Notes: a model not told the origin generated them from the letters alone. Counted from the first letter of the stretch, positions 1 to 9,747 are shown. The stretch is 64,000 nt of DNA from Calothrix sp. NIES-3974 (GCF_002368395.1 NZ_AP018254.1:5394001-5458000); one strand, 5' to 3'. A program made the numbers and translations.

Positions 1-1
1 A

Positions 2-616
2 GATTTGTTGGGGGAACTACTACGGGTGACAGCCAATACCCAAGGGGATAAAAAGGCTGTTTATGATATCCTGAAACAGCATCTAGCATATTTGGATATG
101 GGTTTTGTCCAGGCTTTAGATGATTGGGCAACAGCAACAATTTTTAGCTCTAAACCCCATATAGCCTATCTGATTGCCGAAGATATCGTGAATTTTAGCT
201 TATTAGTTCTCGATTTTCCCGAAGGCGATCGCAAGTGCAATGTGGAAATTGCGATTGCTGGATTTGAATCCGCTTTACGTGCATTTAGACGCGATCGCAA
301 CCCGGAAAAATGGGCAGAAGTTCAGGTTCATATTGGGGATGCTTACCAACAAAGGTTATTGGGTGAGCGAGGGATTAATCTAGAGGTGGCGATTGAATGC
401 TATCGTGCATCCTTGGAAATATACGAAGCCGATACCTATCCCCAGGAATGTGCCCAAATTCATAGTTTATTAAGCAATGTTTACGAAAATCGGATTCATG
501 GGGATAAAACCGATAATCTACAAATTGCGATTGCCTATCTGCGTTCCGCATGGGAAATATTAACCCTGCTACATACAGTAGCATCAAAGAATACAGGAGA
601 CAGAATACAGGAGTAA
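2..616 (+). CDS. TPR-like helical repeat protein, 5' end outside window
   Basis: The reading frame is open from the window edge, so the true start probably lies upstream; the first possible start is a TTG at position 5. About 200 residues are visible. The C-terminal half has two tetratricopeptide-like units of the kind found in cyanobacterial CHAT/TPR proteins, each with an 'NL(E/Q)xAIxxY' core (around residues 123-140 and 165-182 of the visible part). Such helical repeats usually bind protein partners. After the second unit the sequence ends in a short unrelated tail (TVASKNTGDRIQE), so the gene may be a truncated C-terminus. No catalytic motif is visible. A miniature transposable element lies about 210 bp downstream. 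Confidence 0.55.
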   Translation, partial: DLLGELLRVTANTQGDKKAVYDILKQHLAYLDMGFVQALDDWATATIFSSKPHIAYLIAEDIVNFSLLVLDFPEGDRKCNVEIAIAGFESALRAFRRDRNPEKWAEVQVHIGDAYQQRLLGERGINLEVAIECYRASLEIYEADTYPQECAQIHSLLSNVYENRIHGDKTDNLQIAIAYLRSAWEILTLLHTVASKNTGDRIQE

Positions 617-828
617 AACAACCTGCGTGAAGTCTGGCTGATGCATATCACAAATCTGAAATCTAATTATCAAATTTAGTGAACCAGGCAATAGTAAAGT
701 TATAGTGGATTTAGCAAAAGTATTGACTTCAAGTGGCAAGGGTGACATATTACTGCACGGGAATTGTGCTACAAGATTAAAATTAACCAGTAATACAGTT
801 GACTTACCACTGAACAACTGACCACTAA

Positions 829-1127
829 TAACCCAAGTTGCTAGTTACTCTTCGCCAGCGCGAAGCGCTGGCGTGTCGCGTCACAATTTATAATAAAATC
901 CCCTCCAAGAAGAAAAAAACGGAGGGGAATATGTTAAACGAAATAATTACTGTTTATGCTATCACTGATGACTTACTTAAAGCAATTGGTCATCATGATG
1001 ATTGCCGTAGAAATATGAGTGATGCAGAAATTATGACAACGGCACTAATTGCAGCAATGTTTTTCTATGGTAATCATAGCAAGGCTTGTTGCTACATGAA
1101 AGAGCATAATACTAGCAACTTGGGTTA
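829..1127 (+). mobile_element. IS982-derived miniature element (MITE-like)
   Basis: A perfect inverted repeat bounds this stretch: TAACCCAAGTTGCTAGT at 829-845 and its reverse complement at 1111-1127. Inside is only the N-terminal part of an IS982-type transposase, so this is an internally deleted, non-autonomous derivative. A second, shorter element with a nearly identical left end lies at 11542. I could not fix a target-site duplication; both flanks are AT-rich (AATA/ATAATA). Confidence 0.75.
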
Positions 1128-1128
1128 A
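931..1128 (+). pseudogene. truncated IS982-family transposase (N-terminus only)
   Basis: ATG at 931 follows a purine-rich GGAGGGGAAT, a good ribosome binding site. The 65-residue product matches the start of IS982-family transposases as I know them (DDLLKAIGHHDDCRR, then MSDAEIMTTALIAAMFF), but it stops inside the right terminal repeat, before the DDE catalytic core. It cannot be an active transposase. It might still be translated, since both frame and ribosome site are intact. Confidence 0.75.
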
Positions 1129-1159
1129 TAATAAATCCATTCATCCTCTCTGGAATCCA

Positions 1160-2563
1160 ATGACTGGCAAACACGCGCAACCGAATGCTTTTCTTCGCCT
1201 AGTATCCGGTGATGGAACAGTTGTTGGTTCGGCCAATGATTATCAGCTACCCCCAACCCAAGAGGTAGTGCTTGGACGAGACCCTAACTGTCAAGTCGTC
1301 TTGGATGCAATTAAATATCGAATGGTATCGCGTCGTCATGCTGTCATTCGTCCTCAAGGAACTTCACCCGACGGTCGGTATACTTGGCTACTATGCGATG
1401 CTAATAGTGCTAACGGTACATATCTCAATGGAATCAAATTGGAAGGTTGCCAAGAATTACAATCCGGCGATCGCATTTCCCTAGCCCATGATGGACCACA
1501 ATTTTTGTTTGAGTATTCAACCGCCAAACCCAATACTTTAGGGGGAGTGGAAACTCAACTCGCACCAGCTAACTCTATTCCCCCATCAGCCTTTGCCAGC
1601 AATTCTACCCCCCTTCCCCAGTCTGACCCCATTAGTCTGACCCAACTATTTCCCATTATCTCCACAGGTAAGGATTTAACTAGTAAAGCCTATTTAATCC
1701 CCGGTATATTCACGGTGATTTTTGTGGTGTTCATGTTTGCAACTGTTGGTCAAGCCAGACCCCACCCAATTTTTAACACCAATAATATTGTCGGAACCTA
1801 TATTGCTTCGGCTGCCTACTATTTTATCTATCGATTATGTGGTAAACATAAACCTTGGTGGGTAATTGTCGCTGTTGCCCTTTCAACAATTATCATCCTC
1901 AAAAGTCCCATTCTCAACCTGTTTATTTTTGTCTTCCGCGACATCCTCCCCGGTAATTTACCCAGCGATAGTCAACGTATTACCCTCACAGAACTACTAG
2001 TACGGATGTTTTTTGGGGCTGGGTTGATGGAAGAATTACTCAAGGCTATACCCATCATCGCTGTATACTTTATTGCTCGTATTCTCCCCTCCCCTTGGCG
2101 AGAACGTATTGGGGTGTGGGAACCCCTGGATGGAATTTTACTCGGTACTGCCTCTGCTGTGGGTTTTGCCTTGTTGGAAACCCTAGGACAATATGTACCC
2201 CAAATCACTCAAACAGTTGCGCAACAAGCCGGTAGCGATGCGGGACAGTTAGTTGGCTTACAATTGCTGATTCCCCGTATTCTGGGTTTAGTGGCTGGAC
2301 ATATGGCCTATAGTGGGTATCTGGGTTATTTTATTGGTTTAGCTGTACTGAAGCCGAGTTATGGTCCCTTTATTCTCCTAATTGGCTATTTTACCGCCTC
2401 TGCCCTCCATGCCCTATGGAATGTTACGGGATATTACAATGCCTTGTTATTAATCTTTGTTGGGGTGATTACCTATGCATTTTTTATGGCCGCAATTCTG
2501 AAAGCGCGCGCTCTTTCACCTAATCGTGCTCAAAATTTTGCCACCAGGTTTTTAGAAAGGTAA
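1160..2563 (+). CDS. FHA domain fused to PrsW-type intramembrane protease
   Basis: The 467-residue protein has an N-terminal forkhead-associated domain (about residues 30-110; landmarks GR near 37, SRRH near 58-61, NGTYLNG near 88-94), which binds phosphothreonine. A linker rich in Pro/Ser/Thr follows, then a C-terminal region with roughly seven to eight membrane segments (about 175-460). That region carries the PrsW glutamic-protease signatures: EELLK at 291-295, a Glu in the FALLET segment near 340, H381 in GHMAYSG, and H417 in HALWN. PrsW enzymes cleave membrane substrates such as anti-sigma factors; the FHA domain suggests recruitment to a phosphorylated partner (inference). The ATG lies 33 bp after the right end of the miniature element, so its promoter is probably in or beyond the element. 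Confidence 0.85.
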   Translation: MTGKHAQPNAFLRLVSGDGTVVGSANDYQLPPTQEVVLGRDPNCQVVLDAIKYRMVSRRHAVIRPQGTSPDGRYTWLLCDANSANGTYLNGIKLEGCQELQSGDRISLAHDGPQFLFEYSTAKPNTLGGVETQLAPANSIPPSAFASNSTPLPQSDPISLTQLFPIISTGKDLTSKAYLIPGIFTVIFVVFMFATVGQARPHPIFNTNNIVGTYIASAAYYFIYRLCGKHKPWWVIVAVALSTIIILKSPILNLFIFVFRDILPGNLPSDSQRITLTELLVRMFFGAGLMEELLKAIPIIAVYFIARILPSPWRERIGVWEPLDGILLGTASAVGFALLETLGQYVPQITQTVAQQAGSDAGQLVGLQLLIPRILGLVAGHMAYSGYLGYFIGLAVLKPSYGPFILLIGYFTASALHALWNVTGYYNALLLIFVGVITYAFFMAAILKARALSPNRAQNFATRFLER

Positions 2564-2586
2564 AAGACTTTTTCCACAGACCCTAA

Positions 2587-3933
2587 CTACAAAGTGTAGG
2601 TAAAATCCTCGATTAACATCCCTGGAACCACACTTCCTCCCAGATGTCTTCCCTCATAGGTTCCCACTTCCGGGATAAATTCTTGAAAATCAGTTAAATC
2701 CAGCAAATTCTCCCCCCAAAAGCGATAAAGGGTATCATCAAAGCGCAAATCCTCAATTGGTGCAACTATTTCTCCCCCAGACACCCAAAAACAAGCATAC
2801 CGGGTCATTCCCGTAATCCGTCCCGCATGGAGGTCACTCCAGTTTAAATAATGCAGGTTGGATACGTATAAACCCGTATCTAGCCGAGATAATATTTCCG
2901 ATGACGATAAACTTCCTGGAGCTATTTCCAAAGCTCTGAGGGACTCAGAACTATTAGCACCATTGGCGACTTTGTCATATTCCTTAGCGGTGCGAGAATT
3001 GATTAAAGTATTTACTAATACACCATTGGCAAATACTGGTAACTGGACATCAGTCATTTCACCAAATTCATTGAAGCGAGGAACAAGTCCCCGTTGAAAA
3101 TTCTCCATTAAAGTAAATTTTGGAGAAAGGGTTTTTTCGTGACGAGCTAGGGGAGTGAGGGAACTATTACCCTGTTGGATATCCGCTTCGCTAATTCCTC
3201 CCCAGGATAACATCGCTGCTAAATCCGCGATCGCAGCTGGTGCAAAGTAGGTGCGGTATTGTCCTTTGGGGATTGATTTCACTGGACGGGAGAGAAGTTG
3301 TAGTTGTTGTTTTGCAGCTTGAATTTGATTAGTAAATTGCTCTAGATCCCAATTACTTCCAGCAACAAAACCCTTGACGGCTTTCCCATCCGAATTAAAC
3401 AGGGAATAATCTAAGGTAAAAGTGTCGGTGGCAAACCAGTGTCGTTGACCACAGGAATCCCCATAGGCTTTAATAACTGCACCTCCAGCATAAATACCAG
3501 TAAAATCTAAGCCGGAGACAGGTGTGAGTATGGTTGCTGCTAAATCATCGCTGGTGAGCAAGTTACCTTGATTCACTTCCCGACTCTGATTATTTCCAGT
3601 TGGTAAAACCACATAGGGATCAGCAGGTAGGGTGGGTAATTCTTGCTGTAATTCCTGCAAGGCAATTTCTGCTTGTTGCCAATCCTGGTGAAAATCACCT
3701 GTAAAGGGAAATTGACGATAAGCGCTACGGGAATCATTTATTAAGGTTAATTGTACCCATCCATCTGCTACCGACCCAGTTTGTCGAACTTGAGCATGGT
3801 TAAATCGGGTAAATTGACTACGTTCCCCATTTAATTTCAGTGTAAATTCTGCTAGGGATGGTTTGTGGGTTTGTAGTTTCTCAGCTAGCTGATTGAAACT
3901 GGTTTCTAAATTCGATAAATCGTTGGGGTTCAT
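2587..3933 (-). CDS. TldE/PmbA-type subunit of the TldD-TldE protease
   Basis: ATG at 3933 gives 448 residues, the usual PmbA/TldE length. The frame stays open upstream into a tandem repeat, but that extension is not protein-like. Features include the family's C-terminal glycine-rich stretch (GTYEGRHLGGS, PGMLIEDFTYTL) and the central NSRTAKEYDK region; no HExxxH is present, as expected for the TldE half. In known systems TldD and TldE form a heterodimer that degrades unfolded or leader peptides and matures RiPPs and CcdA. The TldD partner is the next gene upstream on the same strand, about 650 bp away, with the tandem repeat in between, so the pair is probably functionally linked even if transcription is interrupted. 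Confidence 0.88.
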   Translation of the reverse strand: MNPNDLSNLETSFNQLAEKLQTHKPSLAEFTLKLNGERSQFTRFNHAQVRQTGSVADGWVQLTLINDSRSAYRQFPFTGDFHQDWQQAEIALQELQQELPTLPADPYVVLPTGNNQSREVNQGNLLTSDDLAATILTPVSGLDFTGIYAGGAVIKAYGDSCGQRHWFATDTFTLDYSLFNSDGKAVKGFVAGSNWDLEQFTNQIQAAKQQLQLLSRPVKSIPKGQYRTYFAPAAIADLAAMLSWGGISEADIQQGNSSLTPLARHEKTLSPKFTLMENFQRGLVPRFNEFGEMTDVQLPVFANGVLVNTLINSRTAKEYDKVANGANSSESLRALEIAPGSLSSSEILSRLDTGLYVSNLHYLNWSDLHAGRITGMTRYACFWVSGGEIVAPIEDLRFDDTLYRFWGENLLDLTDFQEFIPEVGTYEGRHLGGSVVPGMLIEDFTYTL

Positions 3934-3941
3934 TTTGGATT

Positions 3942-4441
3942 TTGGATTTTGGATTGGGAATATAAGGAAAACAGGAGGATTAGGGATTTGATACAAATTT
4001 GTCAACAGAATGGAACAGATAAATTTTGTTTGTAGAGACGTAGCAACGCTACGTCTCATATCCTGGATATATCGCCAACATTTTTGCAATCGGTATTGGA
4101 TTTTGGATGGGGAATATAAGGAATGGGGAAATTGGAGGATTGGGGATTTGATACAAATTTGTTAACACAATGGAACAGATAAATTTTGTTTGTAGAGACG
4201 TAGCAACGCTACGTCTCATATCCTGGATATATCGCCAACATTTTTGCAATCGGTATTGGATTTTGGATGGGGAATATAAGGAATGGGGAAATTGGAGGAT
4301 TGGGGATTTGATACAAATTTGTTAACACAATGGAACAGATAAATTTTGTTTGTAGAGACGTAGCAACGCTACGTCTCATATCCTGGATATATCGCCAACA
4401 TTTTTGCAATCGGTATTGGATTTTGGATGGGGAATATAAGG
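3942..4441 (+). repeat. 160-bp tandem repeat, about three copies
   Basis: Units begin with TTGGATTTTGGAT at 3942, 4096, 4256 and 4416. The first is about 154 bp, the next two 160 bp and nearly identical, the last a 26-bp stub. Each full unit holds a perfect hairpin GAGACGTAGC-AAC-GCTACGTCTC (around 4035-4057, 4195-4217, 4355-4377). The array lies between the start of the TldE gene and the end of the TldD gene, so it could fold into successive stem-loops in a tldD-tldE transcript. Period and lack of variable spacers exclude a CRISPR array. Confidence 0.9.
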
Positions 4442-4589
4442 CAATACGGTTCAGTTAGAGCCGAAAATTTGGAAATTCCTAGGCTGGGTTGAAGAACCTA
4501 AATCCTTCGGGGAGACCGAATACAGAAGGGGAATGGAGAAACCAAAGGATTTTGCTGAAAATCCCGGATTCTGTCTTCCTCAAAACCAA

Positions 4590-6041
4590 TCAACCACCTC
4601 CAAAAACTTCCACATTCCCAATCACACAAGTCGGGGAACCATGACCGACCCAAATAGCTTGATTTGGTTCACCTTTACCACAAAAGGGAGTACCATACAT
4701 TTGCCAAGTTGACTGACCACCGACCTTAAGTAAATTTTGCCAAAATTCCGGTGTCGTTGCGCGATAATTGGGATTACGCAGGGTTTTCGTTAATTTACCA
4801 TTTTCGATGAATTTACCGTATTCACAACCAAATTGGAATTTATAACGACGGTCATCAATTGACCAGGAGCGATTCGATTCCATATACACCCCATACTCAA
4901 TATCGGCAATTATGTCTTCAAAACTTCCTTGACCCGGTTCCAAATTCAGATTCGCCATCCGGTCGATGGGGGGACGATTCCAAGAACATGCTCGCGCACA
5001 AGCGACACCAGGAACACCCGAACGAGCTTGACTTTCTAAACTTCCCAAACCCCTTTTTAATACACCTTCTTGAATCAAATATTCCCGCTTGGCTGTTGCT
5101 CCTGTATCATCAAATCCATAGCTAGCAATCTCCCCGGTCACGGTGGGGTCAAAGGTAATATTCATTAAGGGTGAACCATAAACTAGGTTGCCAAAATCCT
5201 CCAACTTGACAAAACTTCCTCCAGCATAATTACGTTCATCCCCTAAAATCCGGTCAATTTCCAAGGGATGACCCACACTTTCATGGATTTGTAACATCAT
5301 TTGGTCTGGGGCTAATACCAAATTAGTGCGGGTATGGGGACATTCATCCGCAGTTAATAATTCCACTGCCTGTTGACCGATTTGCTCGACTCGTTGCCAT
5401 TGATTCACATCTGGAAACAGTTCCATCCCCCCTTGATAGGAATGGGCTTGCCAACCGTTACTGGTTCGTTGTTGGGTAATTAATCCATCTTGGGCTGTCG
5501 CACCGTAATAGGAGCTAATCAGGAGGAATTTTTGATATACTTGGGAACCGTTGGAACTAATAAACCAGGTTTCGCGATCGCTGGTGACTAATTCGGCTGC
5601 TGTTTGGACTATTTTATCACTAACTTTCAGGTGTTGACAGATTTTGATGAGATGGTCATTGATTTCCCCGGCACTGAGACTATCAAAGTTATCTCGATAG
5701 GGGGAAATGTATTCTCCCACCACCTGGGGACGGGTCTGTTGGGGAAAAAATTTATGGATGTATAAATTTTTAACACTGATTGCCTGTTGATAGGCTTTTT
5801 TAATTGCTGTTTCTAGGGCTTGTGGTGTACAGGAATTAGTCGCAGCATAGCCGATGCTGCCATCGACAATTACCTCAACCATTGCCCCCATTGTGGAGCT
5901 TTTACCGTTGATTTGGGGAATCCCATCACGGACAAATCGAGTTGTTGTTGATTCTTTCACCGCTCGAATGCCAACCCAATCAAGTGGTAGCAATTCTACA
6001 TTTGCGATCGCTTGTTTTAGTTCAGACCACATAGAACCCAT
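4590..6041 (-). CDS. TldD-type metalloprotease subunit
   Basis: The 483-residue protein contains the zinc-binding motif HESVGH (H253 to H258), the HExxxH signature of TldD, followed by HPLE and, further on, a GxGSFEDI region. Two in-frame ATGs are possible (6041 and 6032); the difference is three residues. TldD supplies the active metal site of the TldD-TldE heterodimer, a cytosolic protease that acts on flexible peptides threaded into a closed chamber. The TldE half lies downstream on the same strand. Cyanobacteria usually carry both genes; no RiPP precursor or modification gene is visible nearby, so the role here is probably general peptide processing. Confidence 0.9.
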   Translation of the reverse strand: MGSMWSELKQAIANVELLPLDWVGIRAVKESTTTRFVRDGIPQINGKSSTMGAMVEVIVDGSIGYAATNSCTPQALETAIKKAYQQAISVKNLYIHKFFPQQTRPQVVGEYISPYRDNFDSLSAGEINDHLIKICQHLKVSDKIVQTAAELVTSDRETWFISSNGSQVYQKFLLISSYYGATAQDGLITQQRTSNGWQAHSYQGGMELFPDVNQWQRVEQIGQQAVELLTADECPHTRTNLVLAPDQMMLQIHESVGHPLEIDRILGDERNYAGGSFVKLEDFGNLVYGSPLMNITFDPTVTGEIASYGFDDTGATAKREYLIQEGVLKRGLGSLESQARSGVPGVACARACSWNRPPIDRMANLNLEPGQGSFEDIIADIEYGVYMESNRSWSIDDRRYKFQFGCEYGKFIENGKLTKTLRNPNYRATTPEFWQNLLKVGGQSTWQMYGTPFCGKGEPNQAIWVGHGSPTCVIGNVEVFGGG

Positions 6042-6298
6042 GACGTGTGTTTGGAGAAAAAGTAATAGACTGCTGAAAGTATGAAAGTCATACCTCGTCC
6101 ATCATCAAAACCGCAGTTTTTGCCATTGCGACTCAGAATTACGGTTCTCAAAGTGGATCGGGTTGAAGTCAGTATATTTTTATGAGCTAATAATCCCTGC
6201 TTCCGAGATTTTATCGAGATTCACTCTCGCTGCTTTTGGGAGTAAATTCCCATTCTAAAGCTATTTGTTTTTTTTTCTCAAGGCTAAATATTGCTTTT

Positions 6299-6958
6299 AT
6301 GGATAATCTCTTTGATGCTCGTCAATTTGCTCCCGCAACCCAGCGCAATCGCCAACCGATTTTGCAGCTACTATCCCAAGTTCTACCTCCTACGGGCACT
6401 GTTCTAGAAATTTCTAGCGGTACGGGAGAACATGCGGTTTATTTTGCTCCCCAACTCAAACCCCGTAAATGGATTCCCTCTGACCCCAATCCCACGGCAA
6501 GAGCAAGTATTGCAGCTTGGTCTCAATACGCACCTAGCGATAATTTATATCCACCTCTGGATATCGATGCCCAAAGTCCAGTCTGGGCTACTGAACCATT
6601 GGCAACTCCCCAATGGGAATATTTTTCCCACCTCCAGGATTTCCCAATTACGGCAATCGTCAATATCAATATGATCCATATCTCCCCAATGGAATCCTGT
6701 TTCGGTTTGATGGCTGGTGCCGAGCGAATTCTCCCCCCAGGAGGTATTTTGTATATGTATGGCCCCTATAAATACAACCATCAACACACCGCACCCAGCA
6801 ATGAAGCCTTCGATCTGTCTTTGCGATCGCAAAATCCTGATTGGGGTGTACGTAATTTACAAGATGTAGTTCAAATCGCTCAAAACCATAATCTAGAATT
6901 GATGCAAGTCTATGATATGCCTGCAAATAATCTATCGGTGGTTTATCGTCGTCTCTAA
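6299..6958 (+). CDS. DUF938 family SAM-dependent methyltransferase-like protein
   Basis: Start chosen at the ATG at 6299 (MDNLFDARQFAPATQRN), the usual beginning of DUF938 proteins, rather than a longer upstream extension. About 219 residues. The fold is class I methyltransferase: a glycine-rich SAM loop LEISSGTGEHA near residues 40-50 and an acidic SDPNP segment at the end of the next strand. The substrate of this family is not established. It is divergent from the TldD gene, with about 260 bp between the starts, which must hold both promoters. Confidence 0.8.
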   Translation: MDNLFDARQFAPATQRNRQPILQLLSQVLPPTGTVLEISSGTGEHAVYFAPQLKPRKWIPSDPNPTARASIAAWSQYAPSDNLYPPLDIDAQSPVWATEPLATPQWEYFSHLQDFPITAIVNINMIHISPMESCFGLMAGAERILPPGGILYMYGPYKYNHQHTAPSNEAFDLSLRSQNPDWGVRNLQDVVQIAQNHNLELMQVYDMPANNLSVVYRRL

Positions 6959-7315
6959 GTCTTGCTCGTCAGTATTTTCGTTAATTTAATAGTGCAAATA
7001 TACTTAAAAAATCCGCAAAATTTGTACTGGGTAATTTCGGGGGTCGTTTTTGCCAATAAATTGACCTATTCTCAATATTTTTGAGAATAATTTCTATTAA
7101 AAGTACGAAAAATATAGGGTTTCAGAAATGGATGAAATTTTGAATATCTTTTTTGCTAAAATTAATTATAATCCCAAGGGGGGCGTATAGGGATTTGGCA
7201 ACAAACTTGATTTCCGGGATCAAAGCTACTGTGTTGACAGTGATGGGTGAGAATAATTAATGGGATAGACCACTACACCCGACTTCCCACCCATAATTTT
7301 TGACCAGTGCGAATA
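6959..7315. other. intergenic region with a weak hairpin
   Basis: No gene seen. A stem-loop TATTCTCA...TGAGAATA (7067-7089) lies about 110 nt after the DUF938 stop; it has no clear T-run, so it is only a possible transcription end. The rest is AT-rich with no recognised motif. Confidence 0.35.
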
Positions 7316-8986
7316 TTAGGTGACTGGTAGTAAACGGAACCAATCGCGGTACTCTAATAAAATGCGATCGCGTTCGCGGTTAAATAAATCTGGATCGATT
7401 AAATCGTTTTCTCCACCGTTATTTGCTGTACCATTACCAGTTGTTTGCGGAAGGATTGCCGATGGTAATTCTAATTGGTTGACAGCATTCGCTGAATTAA
7501 AATTAACAGTTTTCACTTCAGTACTATTTTCATAGCTATCCATGACAAATGAAGTCGGGAGTGAATTGCTAACAATTACGGCAACATCCATCTCCGCCGA
7601 CGGGGAATCGTACAAATCATTAATCCGATCCGTCAAGCCATTGTCATCGAATCTGGGGACAGAAATAAACCGGGAATCACCATTATTAAAATCGTACCCA
7701 AAATCGTAACCAGGAGTCAGAGCTAAGGAACGATTAAACGTCAACCCTTCATATCCAAACGATTCACCAGACGTATTTACAGACCAATCAAATCGAGAAG
7801 AAACAGAATTTTTCGATGTATCCGTCAAAATTCTGCGCACATCCCCATCAGTCAGACTGGGATTTGCACTCAACATTAAAGCGACCACCCCAGCCACATG
7901 GGGAGTTGCCATTGATGTACCACTATAGGCGGCATATTGATTATTCGGTAGAGTTGAGTAAATATTCACCCCTGGTGCAGTCACATAGGTAAGTTCCTTG
8001 CTTCCAGCACGATTAGAAAAATCCGCCATATTTCCATTCCGATTCACCGCACCCACCGCAATCCCGTAATTTTCCGCATAACGAGCTGGATATATCGGTT
8101 GAGAACCCCCACTATTCCCCGCAGCCATCACCACAATCACATTACGACTGCTAGCATACCGCACTGCATTTTCCATTTCCTGACTATAGCTTCCTCCCCC
8201 CAAACTCAAATTAATCACATCAGCCCCATTATCCACAGCATAATAAATTCCTTTGGCGATCGCGGAATTTGTCCCCGAACCGTTATCGTCCAAAACCTTA
8301 ACTGGCATAATCTGGGCATCATAGGCAATACCCGTCACTCCAAAACCATTATTTCCCCCAGCGATAGTCCCCGCAACATGGGTTCCATGACCATCAATAT
8401 CCAAACTATTGTTATTATTCGCGTCAAAATTCCAACCGAACACATCATCAATAAAGCCATTGCCATCATCATCAATACCGTTATCAGGAATTTCACCGGA
8501 GTTGCTCCAAATATTGCGACTCAAATCCTCATGATTACGGTCTACTCCCGTATCCAAAACCGCCACAACAATTCCTTGTCCGGTATAACCCCTAGCCCAA
8601 ACAGACGGTGCATTCACCAAATCCGCACCCCAATTATTACCACCTAGATTAGGAACATCCGCAAACCGCTCTTGATTAATAGCTCTTGCAACCGCAGCCG
8701 ATGCATCAATCAGACCATAACCATCCGTAGAACTATAGCCGGAATTATTGGGAGTATCGGGACGAAAAAAGTCCCAACCAAAATCCCATACTTGAGTAGA
8801 TAGTTGGTCTGTTGGGGTTTCTATGTCGGAATTGAGGTCTTGATGGATATAACTGGAGTAGCTGCGATTTCCTTGGTACAAATTATGATTAATCAACCCA
8901 GAAAAATTATCGGTAGTAGAAAGATAACTAGTATTTAAAGATTGGTGGGACAAAGTATAGTAATTATTTGATAATTCTAGAGACAT
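7316..8986 (-). CDS. S8 (subtilisin-like) serine protease
   Basis: The 556-residue protein carries a complete subtilase triad: D145 in VLDTGVD, H200 in DGHGTHVAGT and S358 in SGTSMATPHVAG, with the oxyanion Asn in AAGNSGG near 291. Acidic loops (NGIDDDGNGFIDD, DANNNNSLDIDGHG) look like calcium-binding sites, as in calcium-dependent cyanobacterial proteases of the PrcA type. The N-terminus (MSLELSNNYYTLSHQ) has no hydrophobic signal peptide; about 110 residues rich in Ser/Tyr/Asn precede the catalytic domain and may be a propeptide or a signal for another export route. The last 140 residues are a variable extension with no recognised domain. It stands alone, with almost 1 kb of non-coding DNA upstream. 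Confidence 0.9.
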   Translation of the reverse strand: MSLELSNNYYTLSHQSLNTSYLSTTDNFSGLINHNLYQGNRSYSSYIHQDLNSDIETPTDQLSTQVWDFGWDFFRPDTPNNSGYSSTDGYGLIDASAAVARAINQERFADVPNLGGNNWGADLVNAPSVWARGYTGQGIVVAVLDTGVDRNHEDLSRNIWSNSGEIPDNGIDDDGNGFIDDVFGWNFDANNNNSLDIDGHGTHVAGTIAGGNNGFGVTGIAYDAQIMPVKVLDDNGSGTNSAIAKGIYYAVDNGADVINLSLGGGSYSQEMENAVRYASSRNVIVVMAAGNSGGSQPIYPARYAENYGIAVGAVNRNGNMADFSNRAGSKELTYVTAPGVNIYSTLPNNQYAAYSGTSMATPHVAGVVALMLSANPSLTDGDVRRILTDTSKNSVSSRFDWSVNTSGESFGYEGLTFNRSLALTPGYDFGYDFNNGDSRFISVPRFDDNGLTDRINDLYDSPSAEMDVAVIVSNSLPTSFVMDSYENSTEVKTVNFNSANAVNQLELPSAILPQTTGNGTANNGGENDLIDPDLFNRERDRILLEYRDWFRLLPVT

Positions 8987-9747
8987 ACTGTATTTCCCTC
9001 AGTACATGATAAATTCTTCATCGGATGCAGAAATTATGAGATTTTAGATTGTAAATTCTCCATTATTCCCAGAAATAAAACTGCTTACTCTGTACCATCG
9101 AGAAAATATCTAATAGAAGTTGACTACAGCAGTCCGAAGGGGATTTGTGAAATCTTCGATGTCGGGTTGTTAATGGTTAACAGTCACCAGTTTTTAGTCA
9201 ATAGCACGCTATTTTTCACGACTTAAATCGGATTGCTGTATATTTCTTTAAACTCAATCAATGGTCATTTTTCAGTGTCTGTGAAAAATATCACTATAAA
9301 GATTTTTGATTTTTTACTAGTAGAATAACGGTGGAGTATCTCAAAAATGTAAGAGGATGTTTTACAATAGAAACGTTGAATTATGATGCAAAACTTTACA
9401 TAGGGAGATATATTAATACTATAATGGCGTGATTACATCAACATTGCATAACATTTTGTATCTAATGGATATAGCTTATTTCTGAAGAGGTGACGAAAAC
9501 TTCTGAAACTATGATTCAGCAATAGTTTTAAGCCTGTTTGCCATCAAAAGATAAACTACATTTTCCGGCTTTATTGATTCTATTATTAATAAGCTTTGGG
9601 CAAAAGCCTTATTTTTCCGTTGAACTTGGCTCTGAATTTAGTTTTATAATTAGGGCGATACTCCGTAGGAGTCGCTTCGCGATCGCTATTCTATAATCCT
9701 TGCTGCATAAACATTTCAAGCTAGATTGTCACCCCTCCAGAGCTTAT
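8987..9747. other. long non-coding region upstream of the S8 protease gene
   Basis: No supportable gene. AT-rich DNA that must include the protease promoter. Near 9655-9690 there is a HIP1-containing palindromic module (ACTCCGTAGGAGT followed by TTCGCGATCGC) of the kind dispersed in Nostocales genomes. The left part of a decayed transposase begins at about 9748. Confidence 0.4.

Noticed and set aside
4049-4409. Two identical 66-codon frames on the minus strand (and an extension of the TldE gene)
   Set aside because: They arise from the 160-bp tandem repeat, include its hairpin, and end or begin inside repeat units; not protein-like.
8099-8647. 182-codon plus-strand frame
   Set aside because: Antisense to the S8 protease; composition (Ile/Thr/His rich) reflects the opposite-strand Asp/Asn/Gly codons.
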